In this document: positions 16,462 through 27,013 of the stretch, one piece after another
How positions within the stretch are numbered: the first letter of the stretch is position 1
How the letters are laid out: each line of letters begins with the position of its first letter
Assembly: GCF_039595395.1 (NCBI RefSeq)
Contig: NZ_JBCNLP010000001.1
Span: 186,001 to 250,000 of the forward strand
Direction: 5' to 3'
Source of the DNA: Novosphingobium sp.
GTDB taxonomy: Bacteria; Pseudomonadota; Alphaproteobacteria; Sphingomonadales; Sphingomonadaceae
DNA: 64,000 bases
The notes under the pieces: generated by a model
Database searches by the model: none
What the model saw: only the letters and a program-made list of their open reading frames with translations
Told to the model about the DNA's origin: nothing
Translations under genes and position numbers: made by a program

Positions 16462-19400
16462 ACTTCCGCAACCTTTCGGCCTGGTGCATCCGCAACCCCA
16501 TCGTGCCGATCGTGCTGTTCACCGGCCTGATGCTGATGGGCATCGTTGCCTTCTCGCGGATGGAGATCCAGCAGCAGCCGGACATCGAATTCCCCATCGT
16601 GATCGTCAAGATCAGCCAGCCGGGCGCCGCCCCCAAGGAGATCGAGACCCAGATCACCCAAAGGATCGAGGCGGCGGTCCGCTCGATCCCCGGCGTCGAT
16701 TCGATCAGCTCCACCGCGTCGGAAGGCATGAGCAGCACGCAGGTGCAGTTCCAGCTTGGCGAGGACATCAACGCCGCTGTTTCCGAAGTGAAGAACATGG
16801 TCGACCAGACCCGCGGCAATCTGCCCGACGGGATCATGGAGCCGCAGATCTTCAAGGTGAACACCTCCAGCGAGCCGATCGCCTATTTCTCGGTTTCGGC
16901 CGACGACATGACTCAGGAGCAGCTTTCCTGGTTCATCGATGATTCGGTGGCCAAGCGCCTGCTGGGCGTCGAGGGCATGGCGGACGTAAAGCGCGAGGGT
17001 GGTGTGGATCGCGAGATTCTCGTCACGCTCGATCCGCTGCGGATGCAGGCTTTTGGCGTCACCGCGCCTCAGGTCAATCAGGCGCTGCGGGTGCTGAACC
17101 TCAATGCGGCGGGCGGTCGCGCGGAAATCGGCGGCACGCGCCAGTCGATGCGCGTTCTGGCCAATGCGCAGGATGCCTATGCCCTGTCGCAGACGCAGGT
17201 CTCGCTGGGTGGCGGGCGGATGGTGAAGCTCTCCGACATCGCCACGGTGAAGGACAGTTTCGGCGAGATCGTCAGCCTCGCCAAGGTCGGCGGCAAGCCG
17301 GTGGTGCTCTTCTCGATCAGCCGCGCGCGCGGTGCCTCGGACGTGTCGGTCTATGACAGTGCCGTGAAAGAGATCGGCAAGATCGAGGCCGAGAATCCCG
17401 GCGTCCATGTGAAGCTGCTCTTCACGACGGTCGACTACACCCGCAAGCAGTATGAAAGCTCGATCGATTCGATGATCGAGGGCGCCGTGCTGGCGGTCAT
17501 CGTGGTCTTCTTCTTCCTGCGCGACTGGCGCGCGACGCTGGTCTCCGCCGTGGCGATCCCGCTTTCCGCCATCCCCACCTTCTGGTGCATGAAGGCGTGG
17601 TTCGGCTTTACGCTCAACAACATGTCGCTGCTGGCGCTGGGTCTGGTGGCGGGCGTGCTGGTCGACGACGCCATCGTCGAGATCGAGAACATCGTGCGCC
17701 ATATGCGCATGGGCAAGACGGCCTATCAGGCCTCCATCGATGCCGCCGACGAGATCGGTCTGGCCGTGGTGGCGACCACCTTCTCGATCGTGGCGGTGTT
17801 CCTGCCGGTGGGCATGATGCCCGGCGTGGCGGGCGCCTTCTTCAAGAATTTCGGCCTGACGGTCGTGATCTCGGTGCTGATGAGTCTGGCCGTGGCGCGC
17901 ATGATCACGCCGATGATCGCCGCCTATGTGCTGAAACCCCATGGCACCAGCGACCATGGCGGCGGCGCGATGATGACGCGCTATCTCAAGATTCTGCTGT
18001 GGTCGCTCGATACGCAGAAGGCTCAGGCCTTGCGCGCGAGGATGATGGATCTGCGCGGGCGGCTGAGCTGGGGCACGCGCTTCAAGGCACGGCTGCTCGA
18101 CCATCGCGTGTGGATGATCGGCATTGCGGTGGTGGCGCTGGGGATGACGGTGGCCGGGGTGATGATCCTGCCCAGCGAGATGTTCCCCGACGAAAACAGC
18201 GATTTCACCCAATTGCGCGTCGAGCTGGTGCCCGGCACCACCATCCCTCAGGCCGAGGCGATGGCGGACCGTGTCGCGGCTTTCGTCGGCCAGCGGCCCG
18301 AAGTCGATCAGGTGCTGGAGGAGGTGCAGGAGGCGCGTGCCGATCTGTTCATCACCCTGCGCAAGGACCGCAAGATCACCACCGCCCAGTTCGAGCGCGC
18401 CCTCACCCCGCCGCTGCAGCAGATCGCCGATGCGCGGGTGACCTTCCGCTCATCGAGCAATCAGGGGTCCTCTTCGGGGCGCCCGATCGAGGTGATGCTC
18501 TCCTCCTCCGATCCGGTGAAGCTGGAGGCGGCGGCGGCTGAACTGGTCGAGCAGATGAAGGGGCTGAAGGAAGTGGTCGCCCCGCGCATCAACGGCGATC
18601 TGCGGCGGCCCGAGGTGGTGATCACGCCAAGGCTCGATCTGGCGGCCAGCCTGGGGGTGAACACCTCTTCGCTCAGCCAGGCGATCCGCATCGCCACCAT
18701 CGGCGACATCGACCAGAATGCGGCGAAATTCTCGCTCTCCGACCGGCAGGTGCCGATCCGCGTGCGCATGCCTGAAAGCGCGCGCACCTCGCTCTCCAAC
18801 ATCACCAACATGCCGGTGCCGACTGCCAGCGGTGATTCGGTGCCGCTCAGCCGCGTGGCCGACATCACCTTCGGTTCGGGGCCGACGACGATCCAGCGCT
18901 ACAATCAGGCGCGGCGCGTCTTCATCTCGGCTGACTTGCCGCCCGGCGTGATCAAGAGCCAGGCGATGGACAAGGTGAAGGCCCTGCCCATCATGCAGCA
19001 TCTGCCGCAGGGCGTCTCGAACACCCCCTATGGCGGTGACAAGTGGCAGCAGGAGATGGTGATCAACTTCCAGTATGCGCTGGCGGCGGGCATCATGCTG
19101 GTCTTCTCGGTGCTGGTGCTGCTGTATCACCGCGTCGTCTCGCCGATGGTCAATATGGGCTCGCTGTTTCTGGCGCCCTTGGGAGGCCTGATTGCTCTGG
19201 CGATTGCCGGGCAGCCGATCTCCATGTCGGTGTTCATCGGCATGCTGATGCTGTTCGGCATCGTGGCCAAGAACTCGATCCTGCTGATCGATTTCGCCAT
19301 CGAGGAAATGGCCACCGGCAAGCCCAAGTTTGATGCCATCGTCGAGGCCGGGCACAAGCGCGCCCAGCCCATCGTGATGACCACCGTGGCGATGACGGCG

Positions 19401-19703
19401 GGCATGGTGCCCTCGGCCATCTCGCTGGGTGGTGACGGGGCGTGGCGCGCGCCGATGGGTACGGTGGTGATCGGTGGCCTGTGTCTTTCGACCTTGCTGA
19501 CCCTGCTGATCGTGCCTGCGGCCTTCAGCCTTGCCGACGGGCTGGAAAAGCGGCTAGGCCCTGCCTTGCGTCGCCGTTTCCTCACCTATGATCCTTCACA
19601 CCGTGATGGAACCGGGGGGACGGCCAAGGATTTCCTCAAGGATATCACGGGCAAGGAGCAGCCGTCATCGCATCAGTCCTCCCCGCCGCTGCCGCATCCC
19701 TGA
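16458..19703 (+). CDS. RND family efflux permease (AcrB/MdtB-type)
   Basis: The 1081-residue protein has the RND duplicated plan: TM1 near the N terminus, large periplasmic loop, TM2-6, second loop, TM8-12. The TM4 motif is GLVAGVLVDDAIVEIENIVRHM, with the two essential aspartates. PSEMFPDENSDF marks the start of the second half. Starting codon GTG 16458 overlaps the adaptor stop. Length is slightly above the usual 1030-1050, due to a polar C-terminal tail. It is likely an inner-membrane drug or envelope-stress pump. The operon continues toward the DUF445 gene 35 bp downstream. Confidence 0.92.
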   Translation: MNFRNLSAWCIRNPIVPIVLFTGLMLMGIVAFSRMEIQQQPDIEFPIVIVKISQPGAAPKEIETQITQRIEAAVRSIPGVDSISSTASEGMSSTQVQFQLGEDINAAVSEVKNMVDQTRGNLPDGIMEPQIFKVNTSSEPIAYFSVSADDMTQEQLSWFIDDSVAKRLLGVEGMADVKREGGVDREILVTLDPLRMQAFGVTAPQVNQALRVLNLNAAGGRAEIGGTRQSMRVLANAQDAYALSQTQVSLGGGRMVKLSDIATVKDSFGEIVSLAKVGGKPVVLFSISRARGASDVSVYDSAVKEIGKIEAENPGVHVKLLFTTVDYTRKQYESSIDSMIEGAVLAVIVVFFFLRDWRATLVSAVAIPLSAIPTFWCMKAWFGFTLNNMSLLALGLVAGVLVDDAIVEIENIVRHMRMGKTAYQASIDAADEIGLAVVATTFSIVAVFLPVGMMPGVAGAFFKNFGLTVVISVLMSLAVARMITPMIAAYVLKPHGTSDHGGGAMMTRYLKILLWSLDTQKAQALRARMMDLRGRLSWGTRFKARLLDHRVWMIGIAVVALGMTVAGVMILPSEMFPDENSDFTQLRVELVPGTTIPQAEAMADRVAAFVGQRPEVDQVLEEVQEARADLFITLRKDRKITTAQFERALTPPLQQIADARVTFRSSSNQGSSSGRPIEVMLSSSDPVKLEAAAAELVEQMKGLKEVVAPRINGDLRRPEVVITPRLDLAASLGVNTSSLSQAIRIATIGDIDQNAAKFSLSDRQVPIRVRMPESARTSLSNITNMPVPTASGDSVPLSRVADITFGSGPTTIQRYNQARRVFISADLPPGVIKSQAMDKVKALPIMQHLPQGVSNTPYGGDKWQQEMVINFQYALAAGIMLVFSVLVLLYHRVVSPMVNMGSLFLAPLGGLIALAIAGQPISMSVFIGMLMLFGIVAKNSILLIDFAIEEMATGKPKFDAIVEAGHKRAQPIVMTTVAMTAGMVPSAISLGGDGAWRAPMGTVVIGGLCLSTLLTLLIVPAAFSLADGLEKRLGPALRRRFLTYDPSHRDGTGGTAKDFLKDITGKEQPSSHQSSPPLPHP

Positions 19704-19738
19704 CACTGCCATCCCCGGCCGCCGATGGCGGCCGGCGC

Positions 19739-20950
19739 ATGCGACAGGTGGCAGGTGGGCTGCTGGTGGTGATGGCCGCGCTGTTCCTCGCCTCGCGCCA
19801 TCTGATGGGGCAGGGATACGCCGGCTGGGAATGGCCGCGCGCCTTTGCCGAGGCGGCGATGGTGGGCGCTCTGGCCGACTGGTTCGCGGTGACGGCGCTG
19901 TTCCGCCATCCGCTCGGCCTGCCGATTCCGCATACGGCGATCATCCCCTCCAACAAGGACCGGCTGGCCGATGCCATGGCCGGTTTCCTGCGCGTCTATT
20001 TCCTCAAGCCCCAGGTGGTGCTGCGGCGGCTGAAGGCGGTGAATTTCGCCGGGCTGGTCGGCACCTTCCTGATCGACCCCAGCCGGGGCGGGCAGGCGCG
20101 TCTGCGTCAGGGCACGGCGGGGCTGCTGAGCGATATCCTCCATTCGCTGGCGGGCGAGCAGCTTGGCACGATGGTCAAGGGCATGTTGCGCGGTCAGTTG
20201 GAGAAGCTCGATCTGGCGCCGCTGCTGGGTCAGTTGCTCTCGGCGGCGATTCAGGATGGGCGGCACCGTCCGCTGATCGAGGCGGCGCTGCGCTGGGCCG
20301 GGCTGACGCTGGAGGACAATGAAGAGCTGCTGCGCAAGATGATCCACGACCGCGCCAACACCATCCTGCGCTGGACCGGGCTGGACGAGACGCTGGCGAA
20401 TGGGATTCTCGATGGCCTCTACAAGCTGCTGGCCGAATGCGTGGTCAACCCTGACCATCCCCTGCGCGCCCGGATGGAAGAGGCGCTGGGCCAGCTCGCC
20501 GATGATCTGCTGCATGATCCCGCGATGCAGGCCAAGGTGGCGACCATGAAGCAGGAGGTGCTCGACAACCCCGCCATGACCGCCTGGTTCGATGCGCTGT
20601 GGCTGCGGGCGCGGCAGGCGCTGCTCCATGCCTCGGAGAACCCGCAGGGCACGCTGTCGGGCGGTTTCGGGGCGAGTCTCGCCGAGTTGGGTCAGTCGCT
20701 CACGCAGGACGCGCATCTGCAATGGGTGGTCAACCGCCATGCGCGGCGCTTTTTGGCGGGGATCGCCACGCGCTATGGCGCCAGCATCGTCACGCTGGTG
20801 TCGGACACGGTGAAGCGCTGGGATACGCGCACCATCACCAACCGCATCGAAGGCGCGGTGGGCCGCGATCTGCAGTTTATCCGCATCAACGGCACGCTGG
20901 TGGGCGGGCTGGTCGGATTGATCCTGCACGGGATCGACAGGTTGATCTGA
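19739..20950 (+). CDS. DUF445 family membrane protein
   Basis: The 403-residue protein has an N-terminal membrane segment (MRQVAGGLLVVMAALFLAS), a second (EAAMVGALADWFAVTALF) and a C-terminal one (INGTLVGGLVGLILHGIDRL). The conserved TAIIPSNKDRLADAMAGFL motif identifies DUF445. Long helical stretches lie between the membrane ends. Function is unknown. It follows the RND gene by 35 bp, so it may be on the same transcript. Confidence 0.85.
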   Translation: MRQVAGGLLVVMAALFLASRHLMGQGYAGWEWPRAFAEAAMVGALADWFAVTALFRHPLGLPIPHTAIIPSNKDRLADAMAGFLRVYFLKPQVVLRRLKAVNFAGLVGTFLIDPSRGGQARLRQGTAGLLSDILHSLAGEQLGTMVKGMLRGQLEKLDLAPLLGQLLSAAIQDGRHRPLIEAALRWAGLTLEDNEELLRKMIHDRANTILRWTGLDETLANGILDGLYKLLAECVVNPDHPLRARMEEALGQLADDLLHDPAMQAKVATMKQEVLDNPAMTAWFDALWLRARQALLHASENPQGTLSGGFGASLAELGQSLTQDAHLQWVVNRHARRFLAGIATRYGASIVTLVSDTVKRWDTRTITNRIEGAVGRDLQFIRINGTLVGGLVGLILHGIDRLI

Positions 20951-21254
20951 TTGCAATCGGAAGGGCCGGTTCCCGCCATGGGCGGTTGTTCATGCCTGCC
21001 GACTCTTCAGTCCGTCGCGTTTTCAGGCGGGATTTCGGCTGAAATCGGCCATTGATGCAGAAAATGCAATCGATGCCACGGGAATCGCACTTGTCAGACT
21101 ATTGGTCGTGAACTATCCGGTACAGGCCTTTCAGGCATCCTCTCCCAAAACTTCCAAGCCCGGCTCCGGCCGGGCTTTTTTTTGCCCGCTTTGCGCGTGA
21201 CAGTCCGGCATGATGCGCGCGGGAGCACCAGAGCACCCCCGCGCGTCATACAAT
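20951..21254. other. 304-bp gap: convergent junction without the repeat
   Basis: This gap between DUF445 (+) and etfA (-) holds no open frame I would call a gene. It contains a rho-independent terminator at 21156-21183, and a weak promoter-like pair (TTGTCA at 21091-21096, 17 bp, TATCCG at 21114-21119). Together these could express a short RNA of about 60 nt. This is one of only two convergent junctions lacking the hairpin-capped repeat. Confidence 0.5.
21156..21183 (+). terminator. Rho-independent terminator
   Basis: Stem AGCCCGGC/GCCGGGCT with loop TCCG, followed by an uninterrupted run of T. It lies 205 bp after the DUF445 stop, so it may end that transcript or a separate small RNA. Confidence 0.88.
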
Positions 21255-22192
21255 TCACAGCTTGCCGATCAGCTCCGGCACCGCCGTGAACAGGTCGGCG
21301 ACCAGGCCGTAGTCGGCGACCTGGAAGATCGGCGCTTCCGGGTCCTTGTTGATCGCCACGATCACCTTCGAGTCCTTCATGCCGGCCAGATGCTGGATCG
21401 CGCCGGAGATGCCCACCGCGATGTACAGCTGCGGCGCGACGATCTTGCCGGTCTGGCCGACCTGCTAGTCGTTGGGCACGTAGCCGGCGTCGACCGCCGC
21501 GCGGGAGGCGCCCACGGCGGCGCCCAGCTTGTCGGCCAGCGGATCCAGGACCTTCGTGTCAGCGAAGGTCTGCGCATCCTTGAGCGCCCGGCCACCCGAG
21601 ACGACGACGCGCGCGCTGGTCAGTTCGGGGCGCTCGCTGGCGGCGACTTCGGCGCTCACGAAGCTGGACAGCCCCGCATCGCCCGTGCCGCCGGCAGGCG
21701 AGACGCTGGCGCTGCCGCCCGTGGCCTCGGCCTTGGTCGAAGCCGGTGGTACGCACGGTGATCACCAGCTTGACCGCTGCACTGCACCGTGGCGATGGCG
21801 TTGCCGGCGTAGATCGGGCGCTTGAAGGTGTCGGGGCTGACCACTTCCACGATGTCGGAGATCTGGTCGACGTCCAGCAGCGCGGCGACGCGCGGCGCGA
21901 AGTTCTTGCCGTGCGAGGTGGCAGGGGCGACAAAAGCGTCGAAATCGCCCAGCAGACCCACGATCAGCGGCGCGACATTTTCGGCCAGAGCGGCGCCATA
22001 GGCGGCATCGTCGGCCACCAGCACAGCCTCCACACCCGCGACCTGCTTGGCGGCGTCCACCACGCTGGAAACGCCAGCGCCCGCCACCAGCAGCGTCACG
22101 GCGCCCAGTTGAGCGCCGGCCGTCACCGCATGCAGCGTGGCTTCCTTGAGGGCGGCATTGTCATGCTCGGCCCAGACCAGAACCTTCGTCAT
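21255..22192 (-). pseudogene. etfA: Electron transfer flavoprotein alpha subunit, frameshifted and with internal stop
   Basis: ETF-alpha carries FAD and passes electrons from acyl-CoA dehydrogenases to ETF-quinone oxidoreductase. The N terminus (MTKVLVWAEHDNAALKEATL) to NAIATVQ is normal. The frame is then lost near 21775 (one base extra or two missing) and shifted again near 21735 (one extra C in GACCAAGG). The C-terminal half (SAEVAASERPELTSARVVV onward) reads in another frame. It has TAG at 21465-21467 where the family has Tyr in GYVPNDYQVGQTG. It resumes to QVGQTGKIVAPQLYIAVGIS and ends normally with ELIGKL. It starts 1 bp after the etfB stop. Either real decay or local consensus errors; see findings. 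Confidence 0.85.
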
Positions 22193-22193
22193 C

Positions 22194-22942
22194 TCAGGCA
22201 ACTCCCAGTTCTTTGAGCTTGGCCACCAGCGCATCCACGCTCTCGACCTTCACGCCCGCCGCGCGACCGGCCGGCTCGGCAACCTTCACCACCTTCAGGC
22301 GCGGCGTGATGTCCACACCGTAATCGGCCGGGCTCTTGGTCGCCAGCGGCTTCTTCTTCGCCTTCATGATGTTGGGCAGGCTGGCGTAGCGCGGCTCGTT
22401 CAGGCGCAGGTCGGTGGTCACCACCGCCGGCAGCGTCAGCGCGACCGTCTCCAGGCCGCCGTCGACTTCGCGCGTGACCACAACGGCGTCACCCTCAACC
22501 TCGACCTTGGAGGCGAAGGTGCCCTGCGGCCGGCCCCAGAGCGCGGCCAGCATCTGGCCGGTCTGGTTGCTGTCGTCGTCGATGGCCTGCTTGCCCAGGA
22601 TGATCAGGCCGGGCTCTTCCTTGTCCACCAGGGCCTTGAGGATCTTGGCGACGGCCAGCGGCTCGACCGTTTCATCGGTCTGCACCAGGATGGCGCGGTC
22701 CGCGCCCATCGCCAGCGCGGTGCGCAGCGTGTCCTGGCGCCTGCGCCAGGCCCGACCGACACGGCGATCACCTCGGTCGCGACGCCCTTTTCCTTCAGGC
22801 GCACCGCTTCTTCCACGGCGATTTCGTCGAAGGGGTTCATGGACATCTTCACGTTGCCGAGATCGACGCCGCTGCCATCCTGCTTGATGCGCGGGCGGAC
22901 GTTGTAATCGATCACCCGCTTCACGGGCACAAGGATCTTCAT
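22194..22942 (-). pseudogene. etfB: Electron transfer flavoprotein beta subunit, frameshifted
   Basis: ETF-beta (MKILVPVKRVIDYNVRP start, MSMNPFDEIAVEEAVRLKEKG) is intact to EVIAVSVGP. Two single-base insertions then occur inside a palindrome at 22733-22750, and the correct frame resumes as QDTLRTALAMGADRAILV to the end. The C-terminal part holds the conserved GLIILGKQAIDDDSNQTGQM, GWGRP-type segment and DLRLNEPRYASLPNIMKAKKKPL. Removing both insertions restores about 249 residues, the usual length. No other lesion is seen. Confidence 0.85.
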
Positions 22943-23097
22943 GGGGCCATTGCCTTTCCATTGCGCGGCGCTTTAAGCGATCGGTTAAAGCGCTGTCGTC
23001 CCGACATCGCGCGATGGGGCGCGGAGGTCAAGGGGTGACGGTGCGGTTTGATTGACGTTTAGGTTAAGGTGGGTGGGGAAGGGGAAGGAAAGAAGAT

Positions 23098-23303
23098 GCG
23101 AGGGGGTTACCCCCTCGCGCTCCCAGAACGTCTCCCGACGGGAGGGCAGTGAGGCCCGCATCGGTGTGCCCCGGCTCTCCACCTGTGCTACCTGGGGCGC
23201 CGCAGGCATCGCATTCCTGCCTGCGGCGCGGCGAACTAGGCGCGAGGCCGAACCCGAAGCGCAACGCAGACAGTAAAGGGAGCGCGAGGGCGATGGCCCT
23301 CGC
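23098..23303 (+). repeat. Hairpin-capped intergenic repeat, copy E
   Basis: Forward copy between two tandem minus-strand genes (etfB and sucC). It has the GGGGTTACCCC left cap and the GGGCGATGGCCC right cap, and the short centre with GCATTCCTGCCTGCGGCGC. The sucC rho-independent terminator lies just beyond the right flank. Confidence 0.9.
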
Positions 23304-23331
23304 ATTTTCTTCTTCAAAACCTTGGCCAAAA

Positions 23332-23361
23332 GAAAAAGCCCCCGCCAAACTGGCGAGGGCT
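23332..23361 (-). terminator. Rho-independent terminator of sucC
   Basis: On the minus strand, AGCCCTCGCCA pairs with TGGCGGGGGCT (one G-T wobble) around a GTT loop and is followed by TTTTTC. It lies 28 bp after the sucC stop and adjoins repeat copy E. Confidence 0.88.
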
Positions 23362-23388
23362 CTTCCAATTCAAACCGAGCAAAAGCGA

Positions 23389-24591
<1,203 letters not shown>

Positions 24592-24678
24592 CGGTCTATA
24601 CCCGCTGTTGCAAGCCTGTCGGCCCTTATTGCGTTGCCGCATAAGCATAGGAATGTGGGGATGAAAAGGATGATGTGT

Positions 24679-24697
24679 GATAATGATTATTAATAGC
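24679..24697 (+). promoter_or_regulatory. Candidate Fur-type box between sucC and the IMPase gene
   Basis: GATAATGATTATTAATAGC matches 15 of 19 positions of the classical Fur consensus. It lies 88 bp upstream of sucC and 29 bp upstream of the IMPase ATG. It could control either divergent gene. The AT-rich run could also just be a promoter -10 region. Confidence 0.35.
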
Positions 24698-24725
24698 AAA
24701 CTTTCATCAAAACAGGCCTGACACC

Positions 24726-25511
24726 GTGATCGACCAGTCCCGCCTGCGCGCCATTATGAAGGAAGCAGGGGCCATCGCCCTGGCCTGCTGGCCGGGCGAA
24801 ACCGGTGGCGGCAAGGCACTGGATATATGGGAAAAGGGCCCTAATAACCCGGTCTGCTCCGCCGATCTGGACGTCAACGCCTTCCTGCGCGAGGAGCTGA
24901 CACGCCTGCTGCCCGCCGCCGGATGGCTCTCCGAAGAGACCGCCGACTCGCCCGATGAGCGCAAAGGCAGCCTGATCTGGCTGGTCGATCCGATCGACGG
25001 GACTCGCGATTATATCCACGGACGCCCCGGATGGGCGGTTTCCGTGGCGTTGATCAGCGCCGGCCGCCCCCTGATCGGCATGCTGGCCGCCCCCGCACGC
25101 GGCGAGTTCTGGGAAGCCAGCGCCGGGCAGGGAGCCACGCTGAACGACTCGGCCCTGCACGCATCGCGCCGCAGCATTCTGCCCGGCGCGCGAGTCCCGG
25201 CGCGGGTGTTGCCGCCCGAGGATGCGGATCTGACTCTGGTGGGGCAGCCCAATTCCATCGCCCTGCGCATCGCCATGGTGGCCGACGATCGTGCCGATCT
25301 GGTGGCGACTCTGCGCTGGGGCTTCGAATGGGACATCGGCGCTGCGGCCCTGATCGCGCGGGAGGCCGGGGCGGTGGTGAGCGACGCTTTCGGTCAGGCG
25401 CTGGCCTACAACAAGCGGGACCCGCGCGCGTTTGGGGTGATCGCCTGCGCGCCGGGGATTCACGAGGCGGCGGTGGACCGGTTGGCGGAGCGGGCTGGAA
25501 GGTTGGCTTGA
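24726..25511 (+). CDS. Inositol monophosphatase/CysQ family phosphatase
   Basis: The 261-residue protein has the Mg-dependent IMPase fold: WLSEETADS (acidic metal ligands), LVDPIDGTRDY (D-P-I-D-G-T catalytic motif) and WDIGAAALIAREAG near the C terminus. Family members act on inositol-1-phosphate, 3'-phosphoadenosine 5'-phosphate (CysQ) or fructose-1,6-bisphosphate. Inositol genes are in the window but 19 kb away, so this is only a hint for an inositol role. It is divergent from sucC and convergent with an ABC permease across repeat copy F. Confidence 0.88.
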   Translation: MIDQSRLRAIMKEAGAIALACWPGETGGGKALDIWEKGPNNPVCSADLDVNAFLREELTRLLPAAGWLSEETADSPDERKGSLIWLVDPIDGTRDYIHGRPGWAVSVALISAGRPLIGMLAAPARGEFWEASAGQGATLNDSALHASRRSILPGARVPARVLPPEDADLTLVGQPNSIALRIAMVADDRADLVATLRWGFEWDIGAAALIAREAGAVVSDAFGQALAYNKRDPRAFGVIACAPGIHEAAVDRLAERAGRLA

Positions 25512-25535
25512 AAAGGGTTTGAAGAAAGAGAGAAT

Positions 25536-25743
25536 GCGAGGGCCATCGCCCTCGCGCTCCCTTTACTGTCTACCTTGCGCCACGGGTTCGGCCTTGCGCA
25601 TAATTTGCCGCGCCGCAGGCTTTCAACATGCACTGCCTGCGGCGCTTTGCGTTGCGCAGGTGGAGAGGCCGGGCACTCGGATCGGGTGCCGCTGCGATTG
25701 CGTCGGAAGACGTCATGGGAGCGCGAGGGGGTAACCCCCTCGC
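25536..25743 (-). repeat. Hairpin-capped intergenic repeat, copy F
   Basis: Reverse orientation: the GGGCCATCGCCC cap comes first and the GGGGTAACCCC cap last. It sits between the convergent IMPase and ABC-2 permease genes. The flanks are GGGTTTGAAGAAAGAGAGAAT and ATCTTCCTTTTCACCCC. Confidence 0.9.
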
Positions 25744-25753
25744 ATCTTCCTTT

Positions 25754-27013
25754 TCACCCCTTCCGCAAAATCTCCAAAACCCCCCGCTTCTTCTTCACCG
25801 CTCCCTGAGCCCCGCTCTGCATTACGCGCCTGCGGAAGATATGCGCCCCCACGCGCACGAAGATCAGCACGCACAGCGCCTGCCAGCCCAGCGCCGCCAG
25901 ATGCGGCCAGATCTCGCCGTGGATCGCGGCGCGGCCCAGCATGGCGAAGGGGGAGGAGAAGGGAAACACGATGGACGCCCATTCCACCGGCGATCCCTCG
26001 CGCGCCATGCCGTAGGAGGCGAAGAAGAACACCAGAATTTGCGCCATCGTCACGGGCATGGAGAGGGTCTGCACCTCGCGCACGGTGCTGGCCATGGAGC
26101 CGATGGTGAGGAAGACGCTGCCCAGCAGCAGGTAGCCCAGCGCGAAATAGGCGATGCCCAGCAGCACGAACAAGGGCCAGCCCACGGCGGGGGCGGTGAG
26201 GAACTGCAGCCCTTGCCCGCTGGCCAGATGCAGCAGGCCGCCCGCCGCGCCCCACACGGCGATGCCCACCAGCGAGATGGCCAGCATGGCGAACAGCTTG
26301 CCGAGGAAGACCGCGTCCATGGGGATGGCGGCGGCGAGCACCTCGATGATCTTGTTCCCCTTTTCCTCGACGAGGTTGGAGAGGACCATGCCCGCCAGCA
26401 GCATCATCAGCAGGAACAGCAGGGTCTGCGCGGCCTGAGCGGTCATCATGCGACCATGGCCGATATCGGCCTGGGTCGCGGGGGCGGCGGTGGGCGAGAG
26501 GGCAACCTCTGGCAGGGGGGCGGGCGCCTGCGCGCGGGCGCGGGCGGTCAGCAGCGAGACGGGGCCTTGCCAGTCCTGAATCCGGTCGCGGTTGCCGGTC
26601 AGCACCGGGTGGGCGAGGGTGCCAGAGAGAATCGCGCCCAGACCGTGCCCTGCCGCATTCTCCTGAGCCAGCGCTCTGGCGGGCTGGGCGCTTTCGCCCG
26701 GTTTCAGCCGTTTGACGACGGCAAGGTCGGGCAGGTCGCCGTTCATGCGTGGCGCCAGAATGGCCCCGGCGGTCAACACCGCATCCAGATCAGGGCCTTG
26801 CATGATAACCCCCAACCGGGGGTTACCGGCATCGCTGGTCTCGACATGATTCGTCACCGAACCGGCCAGCGCGCCGACGATCAGCGGAAACAGCGGGCCG
26901 ACGAGGAAGAAGATAAAGCTGCGGCTCCACAGCACGGCCATAAAATCACGCCGCGCCACCACCAGAGCGGCGGAGAGCAGCGAAAGGCGCCCGCCTTTGG
27001 TCGTTTCACTCAT
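25754..27013 (-). CDS. ABC-2 type exporter permease (NatB/YhaP-like)
   Basis: The 419-residue protein has an N-terminal TM (LWSRSFIFFLVGPLFPLIVGALAG), a large periplasmic domain of about 190 residues, then five to six TM segments in the C-terminal half. This plan is typical of ABC-2 permeases of sodium or drug exporters. ATG 27013 overlaps the stop of the ATPase gene (ATGA), so the two are translationally coupled. The substrate is unknown. Confidence 0.88.
   Translation of the reverse strand: MSETTKGGRLSLLSAALVVARRDFMAVLWSRSFIFFLVGPLFPLIVGALAGSVTNHVETSDAGNPRLGVIMQGPDLDAVLTAGAILAPRMNGDLPDLAVVKRLKPGESAQPARALAQENAAGHGLGAILSGTLAHPVLTGNRDRIQDWQGPVSLLTARARAQAPAPLPEVALSPTAAPATQADIGHGRMMTAQAAQTLLFLLMMLLAGMVLSNLVEEKGNKIIEVLAAAIPMDAVFLGKLFAMLAISLVGIAVWGAAGGLLHLASGQGLQFLTAPAVGWPLFVLLGIAYFALGYLLLGSVFLTIGSMASTVREVQTLSMPVTMAQILVFFFASYGMAREGSPVEWASIVFPFSSPFAMLGRAAIHGEIWPHLAALGWQALCVLIFVRVGAHIFRRRVMQSGAQGAVKKKRGVLEILRKG

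Noticed and set aside
16275..18212. 645-codon minus-strand frame over the RND genes
   Set aside because: Antisense shadow; His/Asp/Arg-rich translation and no domain.
22733..22750. Programmed frameshifting in etfB
   Set aside because: No slippery heptamer, two separate insertions, and ETF-beta is not known to use frameshifting.
21255..22942. etfAB damage caused by an insertion element
   Set aside because: The lesions are single-base or two-base changes with no inserted repeat or IS sequence.
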